DNA of 64,000 nt from Bacillus sp. FJAT-29937 (GTDB lineage: Bacteria; Bacillota; Bacilli; Bacillales; Cytobacillaceae): NCBI RefSeq assembly GCF_001509555.1, contig NZ_LMAS01000003.1:187100-251099 (forward strand), written 5' to 3'. Position 1 is the stretch's first letter, and each line of letters opens with the position of its first letter. The position numbers and the translations under genes are program-made. This document shows positions 36,227-45,647 of the stretch, one piece after another. The notes under the pieces were generated by a model. The model saw only the letters and a program-made list of their open reading frames with translations. It was not told the origin of the DNA and made no database searches.

Positions 36227-37167
36227 TATTTTCGATACTTCGAAGCTACTAATCGCTTCGCCTTTTCCGTATTGGCAAAATGAAGCTTGACGAAGGCTGG
36301 CAGGCATTCAATTCCTTTTTCATGAATAAGCCTCGCAGCTGCTTCATCAACCTTTGCCCCAGCCCCTTTTGTAATTTTAAATCCGGCGGCTTTGCTCAAA
36401 TTGTCAAAGTGCTTGATGAACGCATATCTTGCGAGAATCGAAGCAGCTGCAACTGCCAGATGAATGCCCTCCGCTTTCGTGCTAAAATAAACATTTTTCC
36501 TCTGTACGACCGACTCCTTTTTCAAGTATGAATAATACACTTCCTCTTTAGCAAACTGGTCAATTAAGATTGCTTCTGGAGCTTGTGGAGCAATTTTTTT
36601 TAATAGATGCCCAATCGCTTGATTATGAAGCAAAGCTTTCATTTTCCCTTGTGACATCCCTGATTGCTGAAGTTTATTATATTTTTCATTGTGTAATGTT
36701 AATAAACTATAAGGGACAATATCTTTAATTACCTTGGCAATGCCCACAATCTTTTCATCATTTAAGTCTTTCGAATCCCTTACGCCTAATTCCTTCAGCA
36801 AGGGAATTTGATCCTTATTCACATAGGCTGCCACTACAGTAATAGGTCCAAAATAATCCCCCGTCCCCACTTCATCTGAGCCAATAACAGATAGTGAGCT
36901 AATATTTTTAGGCAAGTGATTTAACTGTGTGCTTTCCTTTTTGATAGAACTAGAAGGTTTGTTAGGTTCGCCCCATTTGGCTGATTCCTCAACGCTTCCG
37001 CTTCCTTGAAATAATACTTTTCCGGATTTATAGGCAGTAATGGCACAGGTTGGCGTTTTCGCGGCAAAGATACTCCCTGGCGGATTTTTATCTGATAAAA
37101 AGCGATGGTAATATAATTTCATCTCAGCAATTTCATTTAAAGCTTTAACCAGAACAATATTGCTCAT
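36226..37167 (-). CDS. rnhC: Ribonuclease HIII
   Basis: 313 residues. N-terminal TBP-like substrate-binding domain about 1-90 (AITAYKSGKVLFQG) and type 2 RNase H domain about 95-313 with catalytic acids in GSDEVGTGDYFGP (Asp, Glu), RDSKDL (Asp) and ILIDQF (Asp). It degrades RNA in RNA-DNA hybrids and R-loops. Convergent with pheT and divergent from zapA, as in B. subtilis. Confidence 0.95.
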   Translation of the reverse strand: MSNIVLVKALNEIAEMKLYYHRFLSDKNPPGSIFAAKTPTCAITAYKSGKVLFQGSGSVEESAKWGEPNKPSSSIKKESTQLNHLPKNISSLSVIGSDEVGTGDYFGPITVVAAYVNKDQIPLLKELGVRDSKDLNDEKIVGIAKVIKDIVPYSLLTLHNEKYNKLQQSGMSQGKMKALLHNQAIGHLLKKIAPQAPEAILIDQFAKEEVYYSYLKKESVVQRKNVYFSTKAEGIHLAVAAASILARYAFIKHFDNLSKAAGFKITKGAGAKVDEAAARLIHEKGIECLPAFVKLHFANTEKAKRLVASKYRK

Positions 37168-37293
37168 AAATTCTGCCCCTTTCCAATAGGCGTTTACAAA
37201 TTCTGTGTTTTTTTGACATGCTTCTACTTCCCACGTTTTTATGTTTCATGTTATGATATGGATTAGGATTCTAAAGGAATGGAGGCATGACGA

Positions 37294-37557
37294 TTGTCAG
37301 ATGTACAAAAAAACCGTACAAGTGTAGATATATATGGTCAGCAATATACAATTATCGGTACTGAGAGTCATAGCCATGTTCGTCTTGTTGCCTCAACGGT
37401 TGATGATAAAATGCGTGAAATCAGTTCCAAGAATCCTTATCTCGACAGCAGCAAATTAGCCGTTTTAACGGCTGTCAATGCCGTTAATGATTATATCAAG
37501 CTGAAGGATCGTCTAGAAAAGCTTGAAATTGAATTAAAAGAGAAAAGGACTGAATAA
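37294..37557 (+). CDS. zapA: Cell division protein ZapA
   Basis: 87 residues. [17 protein letters not shown] and [30 protein letters not shown], split across the N-terminal globular part and the C-terminal coiled coil, are diagnostic. ZapA bundles FtsZ protofilaments at the division site. It starts at TTG 37294, eight bases after GGAGG; the nearby ATG at 37287 is out of frame. The next gene begins three bases after its stop. Confidence 0.94.
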   Translation: MSDVQKNRTSVDIYGQQYTIIGTESHSHVRLVASTVDDKMREISSKNPYLDSSKLAVLTAVNAVNDYIKLKDRLEKLEIELKEKRTE

Positions 37558-37560
37558 GTC

Positions 37561-38103
37561 ATGCTAGATCTTGCCATACTCATTTTATTAATAATAGGTT
37601 TTTTCGTTGGCTTAAAGAGAGGCTTTATTCTGCAATTGATCCATTTAGTCGGCTTTATTATTGCATTTATTGTTGCTCGTATGTATTTTGAAAAGCTGGC
37701 CCCTAAATTAACCTTATGGGTTCCTTACCCACATTTCCAAAGCAATTCAACAATGCGAATGCTGTTTGATCAAGTCAATCTTGAAGATGCCTACTATCGC
37801 GCCATTGCCTTTGTCGTGATTTTTTTTGCGGTAAAAATTGTCCTGCAAATGATAGGAAGTATGCTTGATTTCGTTGCAAATTTGCCGGTTTTAAAGCAAT
37901 TAAATGTTTGGGCAGGCGGAATATTAGGATTTATAGAAATATATCTTATCATGTTTATTCTATTATACATAGCAGCATTAGTACCAGTAGATGCCATTCA
38001 AAATGCCATAAATGACTCCTTTATGGCAAAAGGAATTGTTAATAATACTCCGATATTTTCTCAGGCTATAAAGGAGATGTGGATTGAATACATAGCTTCT
38101 TAA
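37561..38103 (+). CDS. cvpA: CvpA family membrane protein YshB
   Basis: 180 residues, four hydrophobic helices (about 1-18, 24-42, 78-98, 118-140). LDLAILILLIIGFFVGLKRG and IVARMYFEKLAP fit the CvpA/colicin V production family. Relatives affect envelope stress tolerance; the mechanism is unknown. It directly follows zapA, sharing its transcript. Confidence 0.88.
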   Translation: MLDLAILILLIIGFFVGLKRGFILQLIHLVGFIIAFIVARMYFEKLAPKLTLWVPYPHFQSNSTMRMLFDQVNLEDAYYRAIAFVVIFFAVKIVLQMIGSMLDFVANLPVLKQLNVWAGGILGFIEIYLIMFILLYIAALVPVDAIQNAINDSFMAKGIVNNTPIFSQAIKEMWIEYIAS

Positions 38104-38132
38104 CTTCTCTAAAGCAGAGAAGTTTTCTTTTT
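38102..38132 (+). terminator. Terminator after cvpA
   Basis: Perfect AACTTCTCT/AGAGAAGTT stem with AAAGC loop and T-rich tail. Confidence 0.85.
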
Positions 38133-38208
38133 AAGCAGATAAAAACTGATTATTATAGGAAACAATATTCACAATACAAGTTTTCCAAAAAAGTAGGTGT
38201 TCAGGTAG

Positions 38209-39927
38209 ATGGAAATTAATAAAAAAGATGTTATTCGGCTCTTAGAAACGATTGCAATCTATATGGAGCTAAAGGGAGAAAACCCTTTTAAAATAGCTGC
38301 TTTCCGTAAAGCGGCTGCTGCATTAGAGGCAAATGAACAGAGTTTGAGCGAAATAGAAGATTTTACAAAAATTTCTGGGATCGGAAAGGGAACTTCTGCG
38401 GTCATTGAGGAGTATATAGAGTTAGGCCATTCGACTGTTTTGAATGATCTGAAGAAAGAAGTGCCTAAAGGATTAATTCCGCTGCTTCAATTGCCTGGTC
38501 TTGGGGGCAAGAAAATTGCGAAGCTGCATAAAGAGCTAGGAATAGAAAATGCAGCAGACTTGGAGACGGCTTGCCGGAATAAACAAGTACGGGCCCTTGC
38601 AGGATTTGGGGAAAAATCAGAAGAAAAGATTCTTGCTGCATTAAGTCAAGCGGGAGGAAGGCCAGAACGGCTGCCACTCGCTTATATGCTTCCGATTGCA
38701 GATTCTATCGAATCGATTTTAAATGATATGGATGAGGTTGAAAACTTTTCACGAGCGGGCAGCTTAAGAAGAATGAGAGAAACCATTAAGGATTTAGATT
38801 TTATCATTGCAACAACTAAACCAGCGGCCGTTAAAGAAAAACTATTAGCCCTTCCACTTATTAAGGAGACGATAGCGGCAGGAGACACAAAGGTTTCAGT
38901 TATTCTAGAACATAGCTATGATATATCCGTTGATTTTCGTCTAGTAAAGCCTGAGGAATTTGCCACTACGCTTCATCATTTTACCGGATCGAAGGAACAT
39001 AATGTAAGAATGCGCCAGCTTGCGAAAGAACGCGGGGAAAAGATAAGTGAATATGGGGTAGAGAATATTGAAACCGGAGAAGTTGCCACTTTTACAACTG
39101 AAAGGGAGTTTTATGCGCATTTCGGGCTCCCTTATATCCCACCTGAAATCAGGGAGGATGGAAAGGAAGTAGATGAATACTCTGCTGAATTGGCTTTAAT
39201 CACTCTTTCCGATATTAATGGCGATCTCCATATGCACACGACTTGGAGTGATGGTGCCCATACGATTGAGGAAATGGTTGAGGCCAGCCGTGCACGAGGC
39301 TATAAATATGTAGCCATAACGGATCACTCACAATATTTAAAGGTGGCAAATGGATTAACTTCTGAACGCTTAAGAAAGCAAAAAGAAGAGATTAAGCGGC
39401 TAAATGAACGCTACGATGATATAACTATTTTATCTGGTGTTGAGATGGATATTTTACCTGACGGAACATTAGATTATGATGATGAACTGCTTGCGGAAAT
39501 GGATATCGTCATCGCATCCATTCATTCTGCCTTCACACAGCCGAAAGCGAAAATAATGGAACGGTTAAAAACAGCCTTGAAGAATCCGCACGTTGACATC
39601 ATCGCACATCCAACTGGCAGAAAAATTGGCATAAGAGATGGCTATGAAGTAGATATAGATCTTTTAATAGAACTTGCGAAAGAAACGAATACGGTCTTGG
39701 AATTAAATGCAAATCCAAACAGGCTAGATCTTGCACCTCAGTATATTCGCAAAGCACAAGACGCCGGTGTGAAAATAGTGATTAATACAGATGCCCATAA
39801 GATGGACACATTAACCCACATGTCTATCGGTGTATCGACAGCAAAGAAAGGCTGGATTAAGAAAAGCAGTGTTCTTAACGCTATGGATACCGGGGAGCTG
39901 CTGGATTTTTTAAACAATAAGGGATAG
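38209..39927 (+). CDS. polX: DNA polymerase/3'-5' exonuclease PolX
   Basis: 572 residues, typical. HhH-containing 8-kDa domain about 1-80 (FTKISGIGKGTSAVIEEYI), second HhH LPGLGGKKIAKLHKELG near 95, family X polymerase core about 150-315 with GSLRRMRETIKDLDFII (catalytic Asp pair), and C-terminal PHP domain about 335-572 with HMHTTWSDG, TDHSQYL and NTDAHKM metal ligands. It fills gaps in base-excision repair and has PHP-dependent exonuclease/AP-endonuclease activity. Confidence 0.95.
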   Translation: MEINKKDVIRLLETIAIYMELKGENPFKIAAFRKAAAALEANEQSLSEIEDFTKISGIGKGTSAVIEEYIELGHSTVLNDLKKEVPKGLIPLLQLPGLGGKKIAKLHKELGIENAADLETACRNKQVRALAGFGEKSEEKILAALSQAGGRPERLPLAYMLPIADSIESILNDMDEVENFSRAGSLRRMRETIKDLDFIIATTKPAAVKEKLLALPLIKETIAAGDTKVSVILEHSYDISVDFRLVKPEEFATTLHHFTGSKEHNVRMRQLAKERGEKISEYGVENIETGEVATFTTEREFYAHFGLPYIPPEIREDGKEVDEYSAELALITLSDINGDLHMHTTWSDGAHTIEEMVEASRARGYKYVAITDHSQYLKVANGLTSERLRKQKEEIKRLNERYDDITILSGVEMDILPDGTLDYDDELLAEMDIVIASIHSAFTQPKAKIMERLKTALKNPHVDIIAHPTGRKIGIRDGYEVDIDLLIELAKETNTVLELNANPNRLDLAPQYIRKAQDAGVKIVINTDAHKMDTLTHMSIGVSTAKKGWIKKSSVLNAMDTGELLDFLNNKG

Positions 39928-39931
39928 ATAG

Positions 39932-39955
39932 GAAGCTAGCCAATTTGCTAGCTTC
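39932..39955. other. Hairpin between polX and mutS2
   Basis: Perfect 9-base inverted repeat GAAGCTAGC/GCTAGCTTC with CAATTT loop, without a T tract. More likely an mRNA processing or partial termination element, as polX and mutS2 are probably co-transcribed. Confidence 0.55.
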
Positions 39956-39994
39956 AGCAACCCTTTTGCATTTCAAATAGGAGGTTACATCCTC

Positions 39995-42349
39995 ATGCAG
40001 GAAAGAATTTTTAAAGTGCTGGAGTTTAATAAAGTAAAGGAACAATTGCTCGAGCACGTATCATCTGAGTTAGGAAAAAGAAAAGCAGAACATTTAATGC
40101 CATCTGTCGATTTTGAAGAAGTTCAGCAGTGGCAGGAAGAAACAGATGAAGCCGTAAAGGTGCTTCGAATGAAAGGCAACGTCCCGCTAGGCGGAATATA
40201 TAATATACGGCCTCATGTCAAAAGATCAATCATTGGCGGGATGCTAAGCCCACATGAATTAACACAAGTAGCAAGCACTGTTCACGCAAGCAGACAAATT
40301 AAACGATTTATTGAAGAATTCGTAGATGAAAATGAGAATTTACCTATATTAGCCAGCTATGTTTTTCGTATTATCGTCTTAGCTGATTTGGAAACAACGA
40401 TCAAAAATGCAATTGACGATAACGGAGAAGTATTGGATAGTGCGAGTGATACGCTAAGGTCTCTTCGAAATCAATTGCGCACGAAAGAGTCCCGGGTTAG
40501 AGAAAGGCTGGAAAGCATGATTCGTTCTTCAAGTGCGCAGAAAATGCTTTCAGACGCCATTATTACGATTCGAAATGATCGCTTTGTTATACCGGTCAAA
40601 CAGGAATACAAAGGGCATTATGGAGGAATTATCCATGACCAAAGTTCTTCTGGCCAAACCTTATTTATTGAACCTCAATCGATTGTTCAATTAAATAATG
40701 AGCTCCAGGGAATTCGTGTGAAAGAGCAGCAGGAAATTGAACGAATTTTAATAGAACTTTCAAGCAAGGTAGCGGAAAATGGTTCGGAGCTAGAAACAAT
40801 TGTTGAAGTTCTAACAGAAATAGATTTTATGTTTGCAAAAGCGCGATACAGCAACCGGATGAAAGCATCAAAGCCTAAGGTAAACAATGAGGGGAGAATA
40901 TCCTTATTTAAGGCGCGCCATCCGCTTATTCCAGCGGACATTGTAGTAGCGAATGACATTTCATTAGGGAAAGACTTTTCGACCATCGTAATAACAGGTC
41001 CAAATACTGGCGGGAAAACCGTCACTCTAAAAACAGTTGGCTTATGTACGCTAATGGCTCAAGCCGGACTGCAAATCCCGGCCTTAGATGGGTCTGAAAT
41101 AGCTGTCTTTGATGCTGTATATGCGGATATTGGCGATGAACAATCCATCGAACAAAGTCTTAGTACCTTCTCTTCACATATGGTGAATATTGTAGACATT
41201 CTAAAGAAGGTGGACTTTAACAGTCTTGTCCTTTTTGATGAATTAGGTGCAGGAACAGACCCTCAAGAGGGAGCGGCCCTTGCTATTTCCATATTAGATT
41301 ATGTATATAAACGAGGAGCAAGAGTGATCGCAACGACTCATTATCCTGAATTAAAAGCATATGGCTATAATCGGGAAGGCGTCATCAATGCGAGTGTAGA
41401 ATTTGATATTGATACACTTAGCCCAACATATAAGCTGCTGATAGGAGTTCCCGGCCGAAGCAATGCATTTGAAATTTCCAAGAGGCTTGGGCTTCAAGAT
41501 GATGTGATTGATACAGCCCGCTCCTATATAAGTGCAGACAGCAATCAGGTTGAGAATATGATCGCATCGTTAGAGGAGAGCAGAAAACAGGCTGAAGCAG
41601 ACAAGGAAGAAGCGAATGACTTTTTAAGAAGTGCTGAAATGCTTCATAAAGATTTGCAAAAGCAAATGATCGAATTTTATGAGCAAAAAGATGCTTTACA
41701 TGAAAAAGCGGCAGAAAAAGCCGAAGCTATTATCGACCAAGCGAAGGCCGAAGCAGAAAAAGTCATCCGTGATTTAAGAAAAATGCGAATCGAAAAAGCA
41801 GCTGAGATTAAAGAGCACGAATTAATTGAAGCGAAGAAACGTCTGGAAGAAGCAGCGCCGAAAATTAAAAAGTCGAAAAAACAAATGACAAGTAAAGATA
41901 AGCATGTGTTTAAGCCTGGGGATGAAGTAAAGGTTTTAAGCTTTGACCAAAAAGGAACGCTGATTGATAAGACATCTGACAAAGAATGGCAAGTTCAAAT
42001 TGGAATCCTGAAAATGAAGGTGAATGAAAAGGATTTGGAGTTCATTAAGAGTCCGAAACCAGTGGAAACAAGACCAATGGCAACTGTAAAAGGGAAAGAC
42101 TTTCATGTTAGTCTCGAACTAGACCTCCGTGGCGAACGATATGAAAATGCTCTGCTTCGTGTGGAGAAATATATTGATGATGCACTGCTGGCTGCCTATC
42201 CCCGAGTTTCCATCATACATGGAAAAGGAACTGGGGCACTTAGACAGGGTGTGCAGGAATATTTAAGAAACCACCGTTCAGTGAAGAAAATCCGATTCGG
42301 TGAAGCGGGCGAAGGCGGATCAGGTGTAACAGTTGTTGAATTTAAATAA
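39995..42349 (+). CDS. mutS2: MutS2 (MutSB) ATPase/Smr endonuclease
   Basis: 784 residues. MutS-like core with clamp/lever domains about 1-310, ABC ATPase with Walker A GPNTGGKT (about 333-340), Walker [17 protein letters not shown], long basic coiled coil about 510-630 ([17 protein letters not shown]), KOW-like region about 640-690, and C-terminal Smr nuclease about 705-784 with LDLRGERYE and [11 protein letters not shown]. Bacillus MutS2 acts in recombination control and in ribosome collision rescue. GGAGG precedes ATG 39995. Confidence 0.95.
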   Translation: MQERIFKVLEFNKVKEQLLEHVSSELGKRKAEHLMPSVDFEEVQQWQEETDEAVKVLRMKGNVPLGGIYNIRPHVKRSIIGGMLSPHELTQVASTVHASRQIKRFIEEFVDENENLPILASYVFRIIVLADLETTIKNAIDDNGEVLDSASDTLRSLRNQLRTKESRVRERLESMIRSSSAQKMLSDAIITIRNDRFVIPVKQEYKGHYGGIIHDQSSSGQTLFIEPQSIVQLNNELQGIRVKEQQEIERILIELSSKVAENGSELETIVEVLTEIDFMFAKARYSNRMKASKPKVNNEGRISLFKARHPLIPADIVVANDISLGKDFSTIVITGPNTGGKTVTLKTVGLCTLMAQAGLQIPALDGSEIAVFDAVYADIGDEQSIEQSLSTFSSHMVNIVDILKKVDFNSLVLFDELGAGTDPQEGAALAISILDYVYKRGARVIATTHYPELKAYGYNREGVINASVEFDIDTLSPTYKLLIGVPGRSNAFEISKRLGLQDDVIDTARSYISADSNQVENMIASLEESRKQAEADKEEANDFLRSAEMLHKDLQKQMIEFYEQKDALHEKAAEKAEAIIDQAKAEAEKVIRDLRKMRIEKAAEIKEHELIEAKKRLEEAAPKIKKSKKQMTSKDKHVFKPGDEVKVLSFDQKGTLIDKTSDKEWQVQIGILKMKVNEKDLEFIKSPKPVETRPMATVKGKDFHVSLELDLRGERYENALLRVEKYIDDALLAAYPRVSIIHGKGTGALRQGVQEYLRNHRSVKKIRFGEAGEGGSGVTVVEFK

Positions 42350-42367
42350 CGGATTGGGAGAGAAGAA

Positions 42368-42775
42368 ATGAACCAATTTTGGGAAAATCAATTTGTACAA
42401 ACAGCGGGTTATTATAGTGTTGTCATTTTATGTATGATTGTATTTTTAGCTGTTTTCGAATTGGTCACGAAATATCGGAACTGGGAAGAAATCAAAAATG
42501 GGAATGTAGCGGTTGCTATGGCAACAGGGGGAAAGATATTCGGGATTGCCAATATTTTTAGACATTCCATCATGATAAATGATTCACTTTTCACCATGAT
42601 AAGCTGGGGAGTATTCGGCTTCTTTCTATTGTTAACTGGTTATTTTATCTTCGAATTCCTTACACCGAAATTTAAAATTGATGATGAAATTGAAAAAAAT
42701 AATAAAGCTGTTGGATTCATATCCATGGTTATTTCGATAGGTTTGTCCTATATTATTGGAGCAGGCTTATCTTAA
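42368..42775 (+). CDS. yshE: DUF350 membrane protein YshE
   Basis: 135 residues, four hydrophobic segments (about 14-33, 45-63, 74-95, 112-132). The motif KNGNVAVAMATGGKIFGIANI is typical of DUF350, where the small-residue-rich second helix is conserved. Function unknown. Starts 18 bases after mutS2 with a GGAGAGAAG site; same transcript likely. Confidence 0.88.
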   Translation: MNQFWENQFVQTAGYYSVVILCMIVFLAVFELVTKYRNWEEIKNGNVAVAMATGGKIFGIANIFRHSIMINDSLFTMISWGVFGFFLLLTGYFIFEFLTPKFKIDDEIEKNNKAVGFISMVISIGLSYIIGAGLS

Positions 42776-42790
42776 GGAGCGGGGATATAA

Positions 42791-42874
42791 GTGGAGAAAT
42801 TAGCGAAAGTATTATTTATTCTTTGTGGGTTGTTTGTTGTAATCGGTGCCATTTACTTATTATTTATTGCTTAA
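42791..42874 (+). CDS. Small single-pass membrane peptide (27 residues)
   Basis: GTG start at 42791 after AAGGAGCGGGG, which begins in the yshE stop codon. The product is a basic/acidic start (MEKLAKV) then an uninterrupted hydrophobic helix of about 20 residues (LFILCGLFVVIGAIYLLFIA). The good ribosome site, coupling to yshE and a terminator right after argue for a real short gene. I do not recognise it; it may be an accessory subunit of YshE or a membrane peptide. Confidence 0.6.
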   Translation: MEKLAKVLFILCGLFVVIGAIYLLFIA

Positions 42875-42896
42875 TGTTTTTTCGATATAGTTTTCT

Positions 42897-42928
42897 AATC
42901 GCCATAATCATATGGCGATTTTTTTTGT
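42897..42928 (+). terminator. Terminator after yshE and the small peptide gene
   Basis: Perfect AATCGCCAT/ATGGCGATT stem with T8 run. Confidence 0.92.
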
Positions 42929-43004
42929 GATCTGATGTATTTGATACATAAAATTAATTGCTTATACGGACATGTTAAAAATATACATTAATCTATTATT
43001 CTAA

Positions 43005-43033
43005 TTGTCATGTAAACTTCATTATATTATAAT
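43005..43033 (+). promoter_or_regulatory. lcfA promoter
   Basis: TTGTCA, 17-base spacer, perfect TATAAT; predicted start near 43040, giving a 50-base leader. A degenerate FadR-like half site (GAATGA) lies at 43037-43042, the same place relative to the start as the strong operator at fadR. Confidence 0.7.
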
Positions 43034-43089
43034 AAGAATGAACAATTGGAATGTTCTAAAGATTTAATACTTTAGAAGGAGGGAATATA

Positions 43090-44793
43090 TTGTTGCTAAA
43101 TAAGCCTTGGCTTCAAACGTATCCGGAAGAAATACCCTCAACTTTGACATATCCAAATCAGCCTGTTCAAGATTATTTAAAAAAAGCGGCTGATGATCAT
43201 CCAGAGAAAATTGCCATTCATTTCATGGGAAAAGAATTTACTTATCGAGCCATTTATGAATCCTCTTTAAAGCTTGCTTCCTATCTTCAGGAACTCGGAA
43301 TTGAGAAAGGTGATAGGATTGCCATTATGCTGCCGAATATTCCGCCGGCTGTCATCAGTTATTATGGGATCCTAATGGCTGGAGGAATTGTCGTACAAAC
43401 CAATCCCCTTTATACGGAGCGGGAGCTTGAATATCAAATGAAGGATTCAGGGGCAAAGGCCATCATTACGATGGATATTTTGTTTCCAAGGGCAGCGAAG
43501 GTTAAGCCGCAAACTAATTTGCAGCATATAATTGTAACCGCTATCAAAGATTTCCTGCCTTTCCCGAAAAACCTAGTTTATCCTTTTATACAAAAGAAGC
43601 AATATGGAATTGTGGTAAATGTGAAGCATGAAGGAAGCAACCATTTATTAACCGAAATTTTGAAGCAGCCAGCAAAAAAACTAAAGGAATATGAATTTGA
43701 TTTCGCAGAAGATTTAGCGTTATTACAATATACTGGAGGAACGACTGGATTTCCAAAAGGGGTTATGCTGACACATCGCAATCTAGTTGCGAATGCGTCT
43801 ATGTGTAAGGCTTGGCTTTATAAATGTAAACAAGGGCAAGAGGTTGTTCTAGGCTTATTGCCGTTTTTCCATGTGTACGGAATGACAACGGTGTTAATTT
43901 TATCTGTTATGGAAGCTCACAAAATGGTTTTGCTGCCTAAATTCGATGTAGAGACAACACTAAAGACGATTCAAAAACAACGGCCGACGCTGTTCCCTGG
44001 AGCTCCAACCATCTATATTGGACTATTAAATCATCCGGATTTGGCGAAATATGATCTTTCCTCTATTGATTCATGTATAAGCGGTTCAGCAGCTCTTCCT
44101 GTAGAGGTACAGCAAAAGTTCGAAGAGGTAACAGGAGGCAAGCTTGTTGAAGGCTATGGTTTAACTGAATCTTCACCGGTCACTCATGCTAATTTTCTCT
44201 GGGACCGTCCGCGTGTGAAGGGAAGTATCGGTGTGCCGTGGCCAGATACAGATGCAGCCATTCTGTCATTAGAAACAGGAGATTTTCTTCCGCCCGGTGA
44301 GGTTGGAGAAATCGTCGTTAAGGGACCACAAGTCATGAAGGGATACTGGAATCGCCCGGAGGATACAGCTGAATCCTTAAAGGACGGCTGGCTATTAACG
44401 GGTGATCTTGGGTATTTGGATGATCAAGGCTATTTCTATGTGGTTGACCGTAAGAAGGATATGATTATTGCTGGCGGCTATAATATTTATCCGCGTGAAA
44501 TAGAAGAAGTCCTTTATGAACATCCTGCCGTACAAGAGGTTGTAGCAGCTGGAATACCGGATCCATATCGTGGAGAAACAGTCAAAGCTTATATTGTCCT
44601 AAAAGAAGGAACAACCGCAAATAAAGAAGAATTAAATGAGTTTGCCCGAAAATATCTTGCAGCTTACAAAGTTCCAAGACTTTACGAATTTCGAGATGCG
44701 CTCCCGAAAACAGCCGTTGGAAAAATATTAAGAAGAGCCCTGATAGATGAAGAAAAAAAGAGATTAGATGATGACCAGGAAAAGCAGGCTTAA
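43090..44793 (+). CDS. lcfA: Long-chain fatty-acid-CoA ligase
   Basis: 567 residues, ANL superfamily. The AMP-binding P-loop YTGGTTGFPKGV is near residues 217-228, VEGYGLTESSPVTH near 352, TGDLGYLDDQGYFYVVDRKKD near 440 (ATP contacts and hinge), and the C-terminal catalytic Lys in PKTAVGKILRR near 545. It activates fatty acids to acyl-CoA for beta-oxidation. It starts at TTG 43090 after AAGGAGGG (TTG 43093 is also possible). First gene of lcfA-fadR-fadB-etfB-etfA, as in B. subtilis. Confidence 0.95.
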   Translation: MLLNKPWLQTYPEEIPSTLTYPNQPVQDYLKKAADDHPEKIAIHFMGKEFTYRAIYESSLKLASYLQELGIEKGDRIAIMLPNIPPAVISYYGILMAGGIVVQTNPLYTERELEYQMKDSGAKAIITMDILFPRAAKVKPQTNLQHIIVTAIKDFLPFPKNLVYPFIQKKQYGIVVNVKHEGSNHLLTEILKQPAKKLKEYEFDFAEDLALLQYTGGTTGFPKGVMLTHRNLVANASMCKAWLYKCKQGQEVVLGLLPFFHVYGMTTVLILSVMEAHKMVLLPKFDVETTLKTIQKQRPTLFPGAPTIYIGLLNHPDLAKYDLSSIDSCISGSAALPVEVQQKFEEVTGGKLVEGYGLTESSPVTHANFLWDRPRVKGSIGVPWPDTDAAILSLETGDFLPPGEVGEIVVKGPQVMKGYWNRPEDTAESLKDGWLLTGDLGYLDDQGYFYVVDRKKDMIIAGGYNIYPREIEEVLYEHPAVQEVVAAGIPDPYRGETVKAYIVLKEGTTANKEELNEFARKYLAAYKVPRLYEFRDALPKTAVGKILRRALIDEEKKRLDDDQEKQA

Positions 44794-44796
44794 CTT

Positions 44797-44832
44797 TGAG
44801 TCCGAGCTTCTACTTCGGCTCTTTATTTTTTG
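44797..44832 (+). terminator. Terminator after lcfA
   Basis: GAG-CCGAG/CTTCGG-CTC imperfect stem with T-rich tail (TTTATTTTTT). Would separate lcfA partly from fadR, which has its own promoter. Confidence 0.65.
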
Positions 44833-44903
44833 ACGAAAAGCTTGTCCCATTTTTTAATAAATGACATAATAGATCCGTCCATCAAAAATTGCGCGACAGT
44901 TTC

Positions 44904-44932
44904 TTGACAGAACGGAATTGCAGCACTATTAT
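44904..44932 (+). promoter_or_regulatory. fadR promoter
   Basis: Consensus TTGACA, 17-base spacer, TATTAT. Predicted start at about 44939, immediately before the FadR operator. Confidence 0.82.
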
Positions 44933-44939
44933 AAAAATA

Positions 44940-44957
44940 TGAATGATGATTCATTCA
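44940..44957. promoter_or_regulatory. FadR operator
   Basis: TGAATGATGATTCATTCA: perfect TGAATGA/TCATTCA inverted repeat matching the operator known for B. subtilis FadR (YsiA). Placed at +1, so FadR would block its own transcription until long-chain acyl-CoA releases it. Confidence 0.88.
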
Positions 44958-45025
44958 TTATCAATTAGCAATCATTCGCCCTTTATACAGATAAAAGCCT
45001 ACACTTTCTTGGAAGGAGGGATACG

Positions 45026-45613
45026 ATGAAAAGAAACAAACCTAAATATCGTCAAATCATTGATGCCGCAGTCATAGCCATTGCAGAGAACGGGTATCAT
45101 CATGCGCAGGTTTCCAAAATCGCCAAGCAGGCTGGCGTCGCGGACGGAACGATTTACTTATATTTTAAAAATAAAGAAGATATCCTTATCTCTCTCTTTC
45201 AAGAAAAAATGGGATATTTTGTTGAGAAATATAAAGAGAAAATTGCAGGAAAAGAAACAGCGGCAGAGAAGTTATTAGTATTGGTTGAAACACATTTTAA
45301 TATGCTTTCTGAAGATCGTCATCTTGCCATCGTGACCCAATTGGAGCTTAGACAGTCCAATAAGGAGATCCGTCATAAAATTAACGAAGTTCTAAAAGGA
45401 GTTCTTTCTATAGTTGAAAAAATATTAGTAGAAGGAAAAGAAAGCGGTGAGTTTTCAGCCGCTTTAGATACTCGATTAGCACGCCAGATGATTTTTGGCA
45501 CGATGGATGAAACAGTCACAACTTGGGTGATGAATGAGCAAAAATATGATTTAACCTCGTTAGCAGGACCCGTGCATCAACTGCTTCTGGGCGGCTGTGC
45601 TGCGCGTCCATAA
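45026..45613 (+). CDS. fadR: TetR-family fatty-acid regulator FadR
   Basis: 195 residues. N-terminal helix-turn-helix about 8-54 (IIDAAVIAIAENGYHHAQVSKIAKQAGVADGTIYLYFKNK region), typical of TetR. The C-terminal domain binds long-chain acyl-CoA in B. subtilis FadR. It represses fatty-acid degradation genes, including its own operon. Position after lcfA and before fadB is as in B. subtilis (ysiA). GGAAGGAGGG precedes ATG 45026. Confidence 0.94.
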   Translation: MKRNKPKYRQIIDAAVIAIAENGYHHAQVSKIAKQAGVADGTIYLYFKNKEDILISLFQEKMGYFVEKYKEKIAGKETAAEKLLVLVETHFNMLSEDRHLAIVTQLELRQSNKEIRHKINEVLKGVLSIVEKILVEGKESGEFSAALDTRLARQMIFGTMDETVTTWVMNEQKYDLTSLAGPVHQLLLGGCAARP

Positions 45614-45647
45614 CCATTGAATTGCTTTGAAAGAAAAGGGGATGAAT

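Noticed and set aside
43036..43058. A full FadR operator at lcfA
   Set aside because: Only one GAATGA half fits; the other half (GGAATGTTC) does not match TCATTCA, so it is noted only as a degenerate site.
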